Shown here piece after piece: positions 43,593 through 57,269 of a stretch of 64,000 bases of DNA. Position 1 is the stretch's first letter; each line of letters begins with the position of its first letter. Source of the stretch: Liolophura sinensis (Eukaryota; Mollusca; Polyplacophora; Chitonida; Chitonidae); the NCBI RefSeq assembly GCF_032854445.1, contig NC_088298.1, forward strand, positions 18,311,976 through 18,375,975, written 5' to 3'. The notes under the pieces were generated by a model. It saw only the letters and a list, made by a program, of their open reading frames with translations. It made no database searches and was not told the DNA's origin. Both the position numbers and the translations under genes were made by a program.

Positions 43593-44984
43593 GATTTTGA
43601 TGTGATTTCTTACACAGCCAGAGGATCATATTCGAGGATGTTCTGCATAGGTTATACTTGTCATAACGAGAGTACTTTAGCACGTTTATTATTGATATTT
43701 GTATCTCTATTTACTGGGGTATTTTTTTCTTATTTCTCGCGTGGGTTACGCTTTGATGATGTTAATACAAACACGCAAGATTGTGGATTTAATTTAATTT
43801 TAAATACCGTATGCAAATAGAATAAATAGCTTGGAAGCGCAGCTTTGGTTCTTTTGTGGGAGAATATTAGTGTCTGATGATTTTCGGTAGATTTCTTCGA
43901 TAAAGAATATTGAATTAATATTAGAATATTAACCGTTGCGTGAAAATGGTTCTTCGTGAGTAAATATACCCAATCAGTAGGACATTTTTAGAAGCTAGTG
44001 TAAGCAAACTGGTGCTAGTGTGACCTTTAGAGTAGACGGGCGATGCCGAAAACGAACAAACGGAATGTTCCTGCACTTACAAGGTTCCTAAATTAAAGTG
44101 ATCTCATTTTGTGCGCCTGTGGAACACAGCGAAATAAATGATCGGTAAATTAATGTCAGCAATGTCAGTAATATTCAGTAAAGTCCCACTTTCTGAGACC
44201 CACCCACACTAAGGCCCCCACAAACAGGAGCTCGTCTGTCACCATACAAGTGGCGACATTATGTGTAAGGTGATAAAGTCTCACAACGTGACCGGAAAGT
44301 AAAAAGAATAAGGTGATTAGCAGGTTTCTCAGGTACCTGGCCACTGGCGGTGATACTTTCATGTCATTCTTCATCAAATATGATCACAACACTTTTGAGT
44401 AATTCTAGAACAGGGTATTATTGTTATCTAACTTGGCTTAAGTCATGGTGGAAAGGGAAGAGTGGTTTGCAGCTATTCAAGCACTCATGTGAACGGCAAT
44501 AATAAAAAAAAAAGATAAATTGACAACAGGTCGTATTTCACCCGTTACTATCACACTGTCACCTGTGCTCTGGTTTTACGTTTTAGCTATGCTATATACC
44601 TTCTATATTCTTACTCCGCTATACTAGCTTAAAAAATCTGTCTCTTGAATAAGGGAAACTTTTCCATCAAATAAATAAGTCCTATATGTACAAAATGGAT
44701 GGATGAAGCGTCTTAAAAATTCCTTTGGTCTTAGTGCATCAGCCTTTTATGTACACTTTTTGATACTGTGTAGAGAACCCAGTGTGTACTTCTTGATGAA
44801 TCTGGAAATGTTTGTGGAGTCCAATACCTGTAATAAATTTGATTAAATCAAAATGTTGTTCATTCTAGCGTAATTAAAGTGAAACTGTAGATTTAGTTAT
44901 CATAGATATCAAGGACATGCCGCATCGTTTCACATGAAGAAACTATAAATTTGGTCGCCATCGTATAAATACAAAGTCAAAGGC
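43593..44984. other. Unassigned sequence
   Basis: Short frames (72 codons at 43602-43820; 70 at 44165-44377, minus) have no motif. A small SINE-like piece TTGGTCGCCATCGTATAAAT lies at about 44952. Confidence 0.4.
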
Positions 44985-45252
44985 AAAGGCGGTTCAGATG
45001 GTTAGCGCGCTAGCGCAGCGTAATGACCCAGGAGTCTCTCACCAATGCGCTCGCTGTGAGTTCAAGTCCAGTTCATGCTGGCTTCCTCTCCGGCCGTACG
45101 TAGGAAGGTCTGCCTACAACTTGCCCATGGTCGTGGGTTTCCCCCGGGCTGTGCCCGGTTTTCTCCCACCATAATGCTGGCCGCCGTCGTATAAGTGAAA
45201 TATTCTTGAGTACGGCGCAAAACACCAATCAAATAAATAAATAAATAAATAA
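44985..45252 (+). repeat. Main-family SINE, nearly full length
   Basis: Head GGCGGTTCAGATGGTTAGCG, B box GTTCAAGTCC, body CCGTACGTAGGAAGGTCTG, tail TTGAGTACGGCGCAAAAC with (AAAT)n. The first few bases of the head are replaced by GCAAAGG. Confidence 0.9.
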
Positions 45253-48200
45253 CTGTAACCATTCCATTATCCAATCCCTGCTTTATGGATGGAGGCTAAA
45301 ACTCATCAAAAACATTTCTATGCATAAACAAATCGGTTGGAGTTCAAGGCGGTAATTCTAATCTTGAAGTATCTTTCATTTACTTCTCAGATAACAGAAC
45401 TCTTGCTTTAATCAGCAAGGCTTTGGCCCGCATCCGTTAAGATGCATGTTGGATACCCTCTGGCATTCTCTTTCGAACTTGTTCTTGCACTAGTCGGCCA
45501 TTGAGCCATCAAGCCTTGAGCTATTCTCATCTGTAATCAACACTCTATACTCACCTTTCGTTAAGCACCATCTGTCTTCTTTATGGAGGACAGTGACATA
45601 TCTTTCATGCTCCGAAAGGAAGTCATGCTGACATGCCTGGCCAAGCCTGTTTAAAACATCTTTTGTCAGTTATTTTTAATACCTCTCTCATTCACTCGGT
45701 TTTGCATGCGGCCTGAGCAGAAGAACTTCAAATATACATTTAAGAACACTTTAATTGTGACATATTCACAGTAAAGGGTTATCGGAACATTCCAATCGAC
45801 ACGCGGGATAAAATATGCCTCACTCAATATCCTCCTTGTTTACCGTTATTGGATTTATCAGTTTACCAAGAGGCATTTTCAGGTGAAGCCGCTAGGCATG
45901 TAACGTTAATGAAATACAAATTTTCCCCCCAAAAAGTGAATTTTTAGGGACAAATAAATGTGACAAAACAATGTTCCAAGCAAACCAAAAAACACCTTCT
46001 AAAATAAATAGAACTCTCCGAATCAGGAAAAATGAGCAAGTTAGTCGTAGGCGAAATTTTTTCATTTCAACCCTGCTTAATATGTATTACCCAAAAACAG
46101 AAATAATTTGGCTGTCCGTGTTTCTTTTTTCGGATGATAGCTTTACACGCCCGTCCCACATATTTGTATATATATTCATTTAGCTACTGTGGGCATTTCT
46201 CGGTTTTCAGATTTCAGAATCCTCGAAATATGATTCATGCGCCACAGGCTGCTAGACCACTTTGGCAGGGGGTTTGTAATGTCTGGTCTTGTACTTCAAG
46301 TACCGGTGTAGGGCTTCTGGTTAGGTGGTAATGTGACCTAAATACCGATAAAAGCGAAGAAATCTCCCAGCTAAACAGACAAATAATTGTCAAGGCGGCG
46401 ATGACGTATCATTTCGTATGTGTGCTTTACAGTGTTTCATTTATTTAACAAAATCTTTAAAACGTGACAACGTCTGAATTAGATTATATGATTTTAGTCG
46501 AAAATTGCGTTTTCGAAGAAACTAAGCGAGTCCTATTATTATTCGGCAAGACGAAATATGCGAGTTGATTCCACTAAACGTAATGTATAAAGGTAGTATA
46601 AAGTGATTTTTTTTTCACGGCAATTCCAAAGCACACATGTAGTAGGGAATCAGAGGTGGTTGTCTTACCATCAACAATCGTGAAAGTACCCGACATCGTA
46701 CAAGTGAAAAAATGTTGAGCAAGTATAAACAACAAACAATCAACGAATTGGCAAATCAATGTATCCATCCATTAATCAATCAATCAAACCAGAACACTTT
46801 CTCATCTTCATTTTTCAATATACTCAGCTCATTCTATGTGTATGCTATTTTAATAAAAATTAGGTACGTTTTCAAGGTACAGCCTAAATTCTGCTACTCA
46901 ACTGTTACATACGCAGAGTGGACCTCTCCATCGCCTTTTTTCTGGCTCAAGTCGTACTTCTTATCGGCGCGTTTGATTTCCTTCACGGATGTTAATATAG
47001 CCTTGTTTTTCTGTTATTCCACTCACACCTCCAGTGAAACAGCTCGAATATCCTGCCTTTGCTTCCTTGATCTGGAATTCTAGAGGTGCTTTCTTTCTAA
47101 CGTATAGAACTTCGCCTTCGCTATGCTGTAACACAGATAGTATGTATGTACACTTAGAATTGACGACACTGACGCGGAGCATAGCTTTCTGGCGTTTTGT
47201 TTTGGCGATTAAACAACCTCATATAGTATATGTACATTACAGATCTATAAGTACCGCCTTTGCTGCAGCTGTATATATCCGATTTTTGAACACGCTTCTT
47301 AACAATGTGGGTAAAAGGCATTAGATACAGGATCACGTATAGCCCTTTATCCCTTTTTCGCTTGAGCGATGGTTTCAATGATTGTTGGGTACAGGACAGT
47401 GATACTCACTCTCGATGTGTATGAATGTGTACAAAACAAATCCAACTGTCCAAGAAAGGACCTAGTATGCTAAGGCGGGGATTCGGCTCTTGTGCGGGAA
47501 ACTGTGAACCTCAAGAAGCGAAACTGACTATGCCCCCGAGTGACACACTCATAAGGCTACTTCTTTTTTCAGTTCTGTTTACTCTCCTTTTCCTGTTATA
47601 TGGCAAGAATGCGACCTATAAAGCTCCGAACAAGCACTGAAGCGATGCTCTGTTAAAAAAAATCGAAAAATGGTATCCTACTCCAGTCACACTTAAATAT
47701 CTTTTTTGACTTAGACAATCTTGATTCGGGAAAACCACTGCACCACAAATGTAACATTCTGAAAAATATTTGAGCTGTGCACCAATCAAATAAAAAATAA
47801 TTTAACAAGAGCAACTTTCAACTTTATACTACCGTTGCGCATGTTAATGTTAATGATAGCCAGACGACCCGGAACGTCTGCTCTGAACAAGAATGATTTT
47901 GATGTGGTTGTCACACTTTATAAGTGGCCTATAACGTTACTCAGACAAATGTATGCTTCCAACACAGAAAAAAAAAGAACCACAAAGATTCGCACTCTTC
48001 CTAGAGTATGCAACTTGTTTCCCCCAGTGACTTCGTCAGTTCATTGTACTATAAAGGATACCCAGCTATGGCAGGAACACGAATTTTAAACTTGCAAAAA
48101 CATGACAAAACTGATTACAGTATAAAGTTTATGTTTTACATATGAAGACAAAGGATAATCAAAATGAGATTTTGACAGCACCAAGAGATACATATATGCA

Positions 48201-48820
48201 AGTGTTTTAAATTTTTCATTTTGTAAATTTGCACTTGCTGATAGTACCTGTTAGGGGCCGATTCTCCGCCTTACCGTACCAGGTCTGTTATAAACAAAGT
48301 AATCGGTTATTTTTGCATTTACCTGTACAAAAATGCCCATAGGCGTTTCAGTATACATTAAAAAACACTGTTTACGTGTTGAAATCAAGTTCAATTAGAA
48401 TCCACGGAACCTAGGATTCAATTTAACTGTTGGTATGCCAAATCTTACGATGTTAAAATCTAACGCCACATATATCTGACGTGCAAATATAACTGTGGTT
48501 ACCATCTTACCAGCTACATACATGTACCACCAGTGACCTTTAGTATAACTCCGTCTCAGCTGATTGATGATCGTTGACTCTACCCTTGTCTGTCAAACAG
48601 ATGGGGAGCTTCTTAGCCAAGGCTTTTCATGTGCTTTCTCGACAAATTGGAAGAGTAAAGCTCCAGGTCATCAGGGTGTATGTAGTTGCCCATTGACGCA
48701 GTGTTTTCCTCGAGGGCACACGCCCTGATACTGCAAGATCCCAAGGTAACGTTGAACGATATCTATGTCCATAATACGGTGATCATCATTGCGGTTTACT
48801 TCTTTGAAAAAGTTGATGCT
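45253..48820. other. Unassigned sequence
   Basis: No repeat partner or gene is established over 3.5 kb. The most protein-like frame is on the minus strand at 46961-47182 (LQHSEGEVLYVRKKAPLEFQ, then IKEAKAGYSSCFTGG), preceded by a pyrimidine-poor region without a clear acceptor. Plus frames 46712-47083 and 47034-47324 overlap it. I cannot choose between a host exon and chance. Confidence 0.35.
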
Positions 48821-48903
48821 TTTCCCTACCATAAGGTTGGCCGCCTTCCTATAAGTGAAATATTCTTGAGTACGTCGTAAAACACCAACCAAATAAATAA
48901 AAT
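48821..48903 (+). repeat. SINE 3' end remnant
   Basis: CTATAAGTGAAATATTCTTG, AGTACGTCGTAAAACACC and AACCAAATAAATAAAAT; head and body missing. Confidence 0.85.
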
Positions 48904-49954
48904 AGAAAGGCTTTCCGTGCAGTATTATTTATTTCTTTATTTATTTATTTTTGATAATTATTGTTCGGGTAGTAATAATGATTACCATGATGATCATTTC
49001 ATTTGTTGCCATACAATGGTGAAACCAGTATGATTTACTGTTATCGCTTCGTGTAATGTAGATTTTCAGTATAGCTTACTTCATTACCAAACATTATTTT
49101 GAGCGTAGATGAATTAATTACCGTGAAGCAGTATCAGTATGCAGAAAACTAAATGAGAATGATTGCAACACTCATGCACAAAGAGATATCACGCCCATGG
49201 GGTCATTTCTATGTTCAGCGTTACCATTTTCGCAGGCTCAGAAGCCAAAAGCGATGCTCTCGCATTGTCGCATTTACCTCACGTTTAATGCAGTGGCAGC
49301 GAACAAAACACCGAACACCAAACTCTGGTTGTCATCAATAGGTAAGTTGCATATACGGTATAAGAATAATCATTATTGATATTTTATTACACGGTACAGA
49401 GCAATACATGTCCAATACATTTACCGGTGAATGATATTAAAAAAAAATTAACATATGATTGCTCATATTATTCCAACGCCTTACGTAAGAATTTGCCGGT
49501 AGTGAAATTATTGTGTTTTTTTTTTTTTGCAAGACTCTGGTGTAAACAGACCCCTACCTAGGATTTGGTGAAGGCATTGGGGAAGAGCGTCCTAGCCAAA
49601 AGAGCCGAGCGTCTCGGGGCCTGCGGCCACTGTCCGCCGGAAAACTTGCATTGCCGGAAAAGCTTTCGTCGCGTCAAAAGGGTAGTTTTACATCTAACAT
49701 CAGGATAAATTAAGTGGCCTAAAATATTGTATTTTAGTAAGCTTTGTAATCCTCAAAGTCAAACGGGATCCTTAATTGCAAGGCTTGCTGCTGTACCCGA
49801 ATCGATAGATTTGACATCTGACCATAATTCCAGGGTGACCATGGCAGGGAATTTTCTCATTCCACCGCAGGCAATTTAGAGCTTAATTTCATGGGGTTTG
49901 GTGGCGAGGTGGATGACGACGTTTATAGAACTGTGCAAAGGGAGCTACTGTAAG
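48904..49954. other. Unassigned sequence
   Basis: Contains an (ATTT)n patch near 48930 and a short CpG-rich stretch at 49600-49680 (GAGCGTCTCGGGGCCTGCGG). No transcript feature can be supported. Confidence 0.4.
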
Positions 49955-50110
49955 ACAAGTGGGGAAGTTGTCAGTGACTTGCCAATGATCGGTGGTTTAC
50001 CACGGTTTCTTCCGGCGTTACCTTCACCCACCTGACAATAGTAACCCACCGTCATATGAGTGAAATAATCATGAGTGTGGCGTAAAACAACAATCAGTCA
50101 GTCAGTCAAA
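49955..50110 (+). repeat. SINE with CAGT-type tail, related subfamily
   Basis: GTGGGGAAGTTGTCAGTGAC, GATCGGTGGTTTACCACGG, GTCATATGAGTGAAATAATC and ATGAGTGTGGCGTAAAACAA, ending in (CAGT)n. The body is like 13010-13165, while the tail repeat differs from the (AAAT)n of the main family. Confidence 0.65.
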
Positions 50111-51690
50111 TATCTTACTGGATAAACAAAATGTTAATTGAAACTGATTTTTGAAGCCTACAAAATCTTTCATATATTATCACTCCAGCCTTCCAAGATT
50201 TATTTTCACTAACTTCTGTGTTCAACTTTCTTCAGTTGAAAGGAAACAGGATCAATTACTTTTGAAAGTAAATCGGGTTTGCCATCCCTCCAAAGCAGCA
50301 AAAATTTCTCTAACAGAAAGCAAACAGTTTATCAGGGGTCATGCACTGTGGCTGTACTGAAAAGAATTTCCTACATCAAAACCGTGTAAGGTTTAACGGT
50401 AATCTGAGACTCTGAGATTAAGCTGCACTAAATGTCAGCGCACTGGCATATTCGACAAACTTTCACCTGAAAACACCTATTAAAAGGCTAATATATTGCC
50501 TTTGGAGGTTAAACTCAAATTTTATATGAGGAAATCATGCTGTCTTCTAGGATGAACTGACGCTTCCTAGATAACCGAGCTGAACTCGGCATGCTATTGT
50601 GTCAACTCAGTGCATCGCCATTCTAGACGCTACACGCATAATTTACGATTTAGTAAGCAATAGCTTGGCCAGGTCACAAAATTTGAGCGTTTGCACAGAC
50701 ATTTGCGCCGCCAGCCGACTCCGGAAGTTCGGAAACCATGCCTCAGGCACTCAAGATGTCTTAACTAACGGGTTTCCGATTTGGAAGTAACTCTCGGGGA
50801 ACTGGAGGCGAAAAATAACTACACGTATGTACGAGATCATATGCCGATGGAATTATAGTGCATAGCGTTGTTTTATTCGACAGAAGATTAAAAATACGGG
50901 AAAAAAATACTTTACAAAGGCCATTTTTAGGCATGGCGCTAGGTACTGCGGATTCACAGAGGGATGGCGGACGTTCCGAGAGGCATGGCGGAGCGCCACT
51001 CGATAAAACGCTAGCTAGGCCTCTGGTAAAGAAGTCTTTAAGATCCGAGCTAAATAAAGTGTTAAATTGTTCTTCATTACTTGTATTAGCTGAATAAACA
51101 TGCGTCAAAGGGTATACAAGATTCTCTGAATTCCTGGAATCATTTTGGTAAGTGTGTCCTTTACAGACACTTTGACATTTAGCACACCCATGTGACCAGA
51201 TACTGTATCAATCCAAAAGGTACATTTTAAAATAAATACGCGCCCCTTCGGCAATGTGATATCCCAAATAGCATTGTTAACCCGCTTTTTGGGATATGTA
51301 CGCCTTCCCAAGACAAACATACCTGCTCTCCATTGGGGATCTCAAAGAATGAATAATCGTTTAACCTTCATTCTAACATATCAAATATTATACGTGTTAC
51401 TTAAGATGCTTGGACACAGAAGGGAGACATTCTACATACTGATACAAACCTTCACATTGGATGGATGCTTTCATTAAATACATATATAGGCAATTGACCT
51501 ATAATAAAACATAATTCTTGGTTATATATACAGATAAATCTTATATAGCTAAAATTTAGAGACGATATAAAGATGGTTTTTGAGTTTTTAACTTAGGTTT
51601 GCCTCTTTTTAACAGTTTTGAAACACGTTTGTCAGTTTTTTTTAAATACTTGGTGTTCTCTCGAAAACCATCCACTGGCTCCTGTCTTAA
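50111..51690. other. Unassigned sequence with a GC-richer patch
   Basis: 50930-51010 is GC- and CpG-richer than its surroundings (GGCGGACGTTCCGAGAGGCA). Overlapping frames occur on + (50858-51097, 79 codons) and - (50761-51108, 115 codons). Neither has a known motif. It could mark a first exon, but no promoter element is convincing. Confidence 0.3.
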
Positions 51691-51694
51691 GGTT

Positions 51695-51768
51695 GTTCTC
51701 TTCACGACATGGCAGAAAATTGGCGATGTGCCGTAAAGCCATAATCATTCATTTATTCATTCAAATTT
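51695..51768 (+). repeat. SINE-like tail with ATTC repeat
   Basis: GGCGATGTGCCGTAAAGCCA followed by TAATCATTCATTTATTCATT. It has the CGTAAA..CCA..ATCA pattern of the other SINE tails, with an ATTC-based terminal repeat. Confidence 0.5.
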
Positions 51769-52435
51769 GATCTCTATATTGGATTAAAACGTGCATGTAG
51801 CCACATAATCGATCAGATTCATTTAACAATATCTTTGTCAGAAAGTCGAAAACTTAGAAACACCGGGAGACTGCCGTCTATTCCAATCTAGTCGTAGCAC
51901 ACAACTGAGTGGCTTACGTCTATCGTGTTTTTAACTATAGTCTTGCTTTTGCAAAGGATAGCCATTTATGCTGACACTTCCTACCTCGCCAGACATAACA
52001 GTTTCACAGAGTTCAGACATATCCCATCCCGTAATGTAATAGTGTCCGGGTACTTGCTTTTTACACGCTGTATAGCCGTCAGATTGTATATCCTTTTGGA
52101 TGTGTCGATGTCACTACGCAGAGTTGTTCTCCAATACCCTTATATGATCTTTAATGCACAAAAGCTGAAGACCGCCTGAGTGAAACGGAGACGACGGTGT
52201 CAAAACAGGCTTTCTGAGGTAAACCCATGCGACAAGGTCAGTCCAATCAACGTCGCCTCGTTTTTGGAGAGAGAACTGTTAAATTCACCCGCTACTCGCA
52301 ACGGTCTGTGACCTCAACGTTCCAGGGCTGTATGTGCAGTCTTATGTTTGTAAGTATCATTTGTCTTCCACTAATATTGTTTGCGCGTCTGTTTGCCACA
52401 AGTGGGAAATTTCGACATTAATTTGCTAAAAGTGA
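51769..52435. other. Unassigned sequence
   Basis: The 84-codon frame at 51925-52179 and the 64-codon frame at 52227-52421 have hydrophobic stretches but no recognisable family. Confidence 0.35.
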
Positions 52436-52550
52436 GTGATTTACCCCGGCCATTCTGCTATGCTTCATCCGTCAAACAGGCCGCCATTGTATCGGTAATA
52501 CCTTTTTCAGCATGGCATTGATCATTAAGCAGTTAAAGAGATAAATGCTT
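52436..52550 (+). repeat. SINE body and tail, related subfamily
   Basis: GTGATTTACCCCGG, TGCTTCATCCGTCAAACAGG and CCGCCATTGTATCGGTAAT match the subfamily at 13010-13165. Confidence 0.5.
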
Positions 52551-52747
52551 AAGTATTCATTAGTGTTCCATAAAACGCTTAGCACTATGAGTAACAATAT
52601 AATCATTACGATACATGACCCTTGCACTATTCTTCAACAATTCTCTGTAGACTATTGTGTACAAACCAATATCAAGCCATAATCACTCCTTATAATGAAG
52701 ACGCCATCGCAACACGAATTCAACCTTTCAAGGATTTTAGTATCATA

Positions 52748-52890
52748 TATTTATTGATTTATTTATTTGATCCATTTTTACGCTGTACTCAAGAATAGTT
52801 CACTATGTACGTGGGCGGCCAGCATTATGGTGTGGGGAAATCTGGAGAAGTGCGAAGAAAACCCACGACCATCTGTACGTTTCTGTGAGA
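52748..52890 (-). repeat. Main-family SINE, truncated
   Basis: On + TTTATTTGATCCATTTTTAC, GCTGTACTCAAGAATAGTTC and GGCGGCCAGCATTATGGTG; the tRNA head is missing. Confidence 0.8.
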
Positions 52891-55470
52891 CATTCCTTCT
52901 ACTATCATCACACCATATGTTCTTTCTTGACAAAACCAGGTTGCCAAGCACCTGAAGTCGATTGCCAATAAAGACACAGGCAAAGTTAAGCTGGATTAAA
53001 TCCGAAAAGCCTTTAAGACAGTTGGACGTCGCTTGTCGTGAACGCAAAGCAGGGGCACCGAATGGGGTTTATTGGCTGCTGCTAGAGACCTGGCTTTTAA
53101 CCAGTTGCAGCTCTTGAGCCTGTTTATCCCTGTCGTATAAACAGTTACTGGATTAGAGGGATAAAGAATCGATTCTGATTGGTTGGTGTGAGACACGGGA
53201 GTGAGATTGCCTTGCCGAAGCTAAATTTTAGGTATTTATTCAAGCGTGACCCAGGCTACAAGATTCACCGGACTGCCCGATCCTAATGATATACTCTACG
53301 CCCTATTATACGCTCGTCCTAAGCGCAACTTGTGGGGCAGCTTACCTGGTAAGACAGGTGTGGTGAGGAGAAAGGTATTTTTTATTCCGAGAAAACAAAC
53401 AAGGTATGGTGTCGAACAATGTGGCATTTGTTATGAGTTAGATGAATTTATGTTTGAATGTTAGTGTATGTCGTAAAACCCTGCATCCTACGCCTATCTT
53501 TCACGGATCCTACACCCATCATCCGCGGATCCTACGTCCCATCCTTGCTGTATAATTGGCGTATAATGTAAACATCTTGCAGTCATATTACGCCCTTCAT
53601 ACGTGGATGTTTCGACCCACATCTGTGCCAGATGTATCGTTAGGATCGATATGTGACCGTTTCTTTTCAAATAGTCAAGAGGCATTTGATTAAATGTGCT
53701 TTGTAAATACCAATAAGCTGGACACAAGCTGAAGAAGCCAAGTTTTAGATCAGCACATGGTGAAGAAAGTTAAAAGTAAATAGGTGCATGTGTTATCTTC
53801 GCCAGTATTTGTCCAACTAAATTTAGAAAACCTTTAAAGAAAGTGTGTACTGAAGTTTTTTGGACAAAAAACTATAAATTTGCTAATAAAATCAAACTTC
53901 CTGTATTTACCCACAGTAGCTCAAACTATTTCCTTTCAGAAAATATCCGACTTGTACCTGTACTGTTTATGGTGTTGAAATGATTGTAAAGTTTGAAAAA
54001 GCCATAATCCGATTTATAAATCTATAAACTGTTTTGTACTTTAAAGTAGATCCCCAATGTTGCGCCTTCCAAACAGCAGATAGGTGGTTGGATGTCCGCT
54101 TTATCGATTCCGATTATTTAAAACGTCGAAAACGGCAGAATTTGGTGATCAAACAACAGAAATTCTAAACCACTACGATCGAACATCCGTTGACCTTGTG
54201 ACGTCACAGCGCGGCTTTCGCTGCATGCATGTCAGTGTTCGTTACATGTACAATACAGAGAACATGAGATAATACCTTTAAAGCTAATTTCGAGGATTAT
54301 TGCATGCCCAAGAGTGATTTGAGACTGCAATAACACAAGGCAGGATCCTGTAAAGTTATATATGGTTATACAGTTGTAGTTTGGTTATTATTGCGTCGAG
54401 CCCATGGCTCATGAGCAAATAAACAAGTAACATATAACTTCGTGATGACGGACTGGAGTCATCAACATTTTTAACTGTCAATAAACATGTGATGCATTAT
54501 AGTTAATACACGACTTTAAGACTCCATTAATCTAAAACATTTTTTCAAGAAAGAGTGTCAAGCCTCGTAACTGTTGTACATTAGCTGTTGTCATCAGTTC
54601 GAAAATTTTCTTGTCTGGATTGACAGCATAATACTGGGAAATGTACTTCTCTATAATTTTATGCAATGAACAAACAAGTAAGAAATGATATTGATCTTCA
54701 ACAACATTTACAAGTACCACGTTTTCTATCGTCGACAGGAAGTTTGTGAGACTTGTGCCACCTCCCAGTTTCGGTTGATAATCTATGGAAAGCAGTTCTT
54801 AACCTGACCAGTGTCACCAAAAACTCCATTATCGTAATAACCTTTAAGAATGATTGTATGCAGAAGCTACATAAATTCATATAGAATTTTTCTCCACTCA
54901 TAGTTGATAGTCGTCCCTGCCAATCTTGTATGAATATATAGCTTGCTTTACAGGTGATATGAACACATTAACGTTACCTACCGACTGGGCGTACCCTGCA
55001 TAACTAGGCCCAAGAGAATTTAACAAAAACTTGTAACTTTGATACCCAGTTAACCTTGTTTCGGGGTAGATAATCATTCAATAATACAATATAAGTTCGT
55101 TTTACTATACGTCTGTCTTCCGAATGAGGAATTTTAAGTCAGTATTTAATAATGGCTGAAACTCTCCCGACCGATATTGTATTGCGACCGGTTCCCCATA
55201 AAAAAGATTGTTCAATAGACGTTTACAAAAGCCAAGATGGACCCGTTATGGGACCTGTGCGTTTGAAAAATCACATACTTCAACTACACATACGTTATTG
55301 GGATAATGAGTTTATCAAACAAATCTAGCATATGGCTAACTCGCACTCCATTGGATTTGTACAGAAATTGGTCAAGGCTAAAATGGCCTTTCTTGATTGA
55401 TCCGCTAATGTAAAACATCCCCCGGGCGAAAATACTATGCCAAGCAAACTAAATTTGTCCACAGTTTCTA
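52891..55470. other. Mostly unassigned; short 22-bp repeat
   Basis: Around 53483-53548 three units of about 22 bp share (C/G)GATCCTAC(G/A)CC(C/T)ATC. Frames at 53246-53464 (+, LPDPNDILYALLYARPKRN) and 54532-54901 (-) have no family I recognise. No SINE seen. Confidence 0.35.
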
Positions 55471-55478
55471 ACATTCGA

Positions 55479-55690
55479 TTATCTTAACAGAAACTCAGAT
55501 TCGTTTTTAGATAGTCTTATTCCTTTTCTAAATGCTATTATTCTGCACTTTATGATTTTTATGCTTAATCTCCATGAAATGCAATAATCTTTTAATGCAT
55601 CTAGAGACTCCTGAAGTTCAATCTCACTTTCCGCAATTATTACCACATCGTATGCGTATAGCAATAAAAATATTTGAAAATCTTCTATCT
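55479..55690 (-). pseudogene. LINE-type reverse transcriptase fragment
   Basis: Minus frame: DFQIFLLLYAYDVVIIAES, then EIELQESLDALKDYCISW, RLSIKIIKCRIIAFRKG. This matches the palm region of non-LTR reverse transcriptases around the catalytic YADD box, here YAYD, so the first catalytic Asp is replaced by Tyr. The frame ends soon after. The rest of the element is not found nearby, so this is a dead fragment. Confidence 0.75.
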
Positions 55691-57195
55691 TCTACGTGAC
55701 CGAAAACTGCCATAGATTGAAAAGCTTTGAAATAGATCTCATTTAAAACGCACTTTGATTTACGGGGAACCCCATCGTAGTCGTATGAGCCACAGCTTCT
55801 GGAAGAATAAGGGCGAAGGAAGAACCTGATATATTATCCCTCCGAAAAAGACAAACGAAAAATAAAAGACATCCGGATTTTCACTTTCGGAATGCAAAAG
55901 TTGTCTAACTACTTGTTTGTTTGAAACAGGAGACGGTGAAATCATGAACTGTAGAGCGCCGCCAACTGTTGCCCTGCAACGGCCACGAGGCAAAAGGGCG
56001 GCCCTCCAGCTCAGTTTCCTCTTACATATAGGCCCCGTGCGTACCTGATACCCCACAGCATGCCGTATCTTGAAACCCGTAACGGGAACACAGACAAACT
56101 TTAAATTGACATTTATATGTGTTACCTTATCTATTTTTGCCGATGATACTTTTTTAAAACATTAAAGATTACCTCCATTGTTCCTTTCACCGGTGTTGGG
56201 TGACAGACTGTTGTCGTCACTGCAACTCACAATCCAGCGTGAATCCTCGAGTCGCAGCCGGTATCGCTCGACTTGACAATAAAAAAATTATAGTCTGTGG
56301 GCTGCGAAACAGTACCAAATTCTCCACAGATACTACTATAATTCCACAGATGTCCAATTCGTGTCAAACAAACCATATCACGCTTGTGTCATCTAAGTGG
56401 CCGGTATGTGAGTAAAAATCGGTCATCGTATCGCTCAGTCGATATGCTGTACACCGTTTTCAAGGATCTTATGCAACTTCGGTCGTCTGTCTTTTCAAAA
56501 TATTTACTCTAAAACTGTTTTACTTACATAAATTTCAGGGTACTAATTAAGAGGTGTACACTTGGGGGTAACTATAGATTAAGTCACACAATGGTTTCTG
56601 GAAAAGCATACAGTGGGTAGACCCAACGCGTGGATTCGGTTATGCTTTACAGGGCTTGTCAATATATTATCCCGACAGGTCTTACCGGCATGACGTCACC
56701 CTCCCAGGGCTTGGCATAACACATTTTTTAAAAAAAGCAGTTTACAGACTATCATATCATAAATATTGTGTGTAGAGAGTATTTAGTGTGGATGTGAAGT
56801 CGTTGGGATCTCCTTTACCAACAATTTGAAACGGTTACTGATTTTAAACGATTAGATTTGCGCTGACCGACTTTTTGCCAATAATCTCTTGTATTGCATC
56901 TATAACTGCACAAAGGTGCCACATGGATGTAAGGAAATGTGTATTTGCCGTAAAAACTAACCTAAACCCATCATCAAGCTCCCCTGCCTGTGAAGCGATC
57001 AATTAGCACAGGCGTACCGACAGGGATGAATTCCACATTCGGTTAAAATCTTAAATTTCTTTGTAATTCCATTGCATTTTTCCCCAGAAGTTCTATCTGT
57101 CAGTTGAAATCCGACTAAATCTCATTATTTGGCGATTTTTTTTAGCTGTTTTAACTTTTAGGCTGTTGTTTAGGTCTTTAACTGCCATGTTACGC
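55691..57195. other. Unassigned sequence
   Basis: Minus frame 55760-56056 (98 codons) and plus frame 56200-56415 have no recognisable domain. No repeat partner was seen. Confidence 0.4.
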
Positions 57196-57202
57196 TGACA
57201 TT

Positions 57203-57249
57203 TTAGGTCTTCTCAGACATCGGGGTGTCAAACTTCCGGTCAGGTCGTT
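57203..57249 (-). pseudogene. Degenerate copy of the terminal-exon block at 58.1 kb
   Basis: Minus frame RPDRKFDTPMSEKT then stop, against PDWKFDTVMSEKAG at 58.1 kb; 29 of 33 bases around CTTCTCAGACATC... GTCAGGTC match. Upstream and downstream similarity is weak. Confidence 0.5.
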
Positions 57250-57269
57250 CGCAGACACACTCCCTCTGT

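Noticed and set aside
50761-51108. 115-codon minus frame in the GC-richer patch
   Set aside because: Opposite strand also open over the same stretch, no family recognised.
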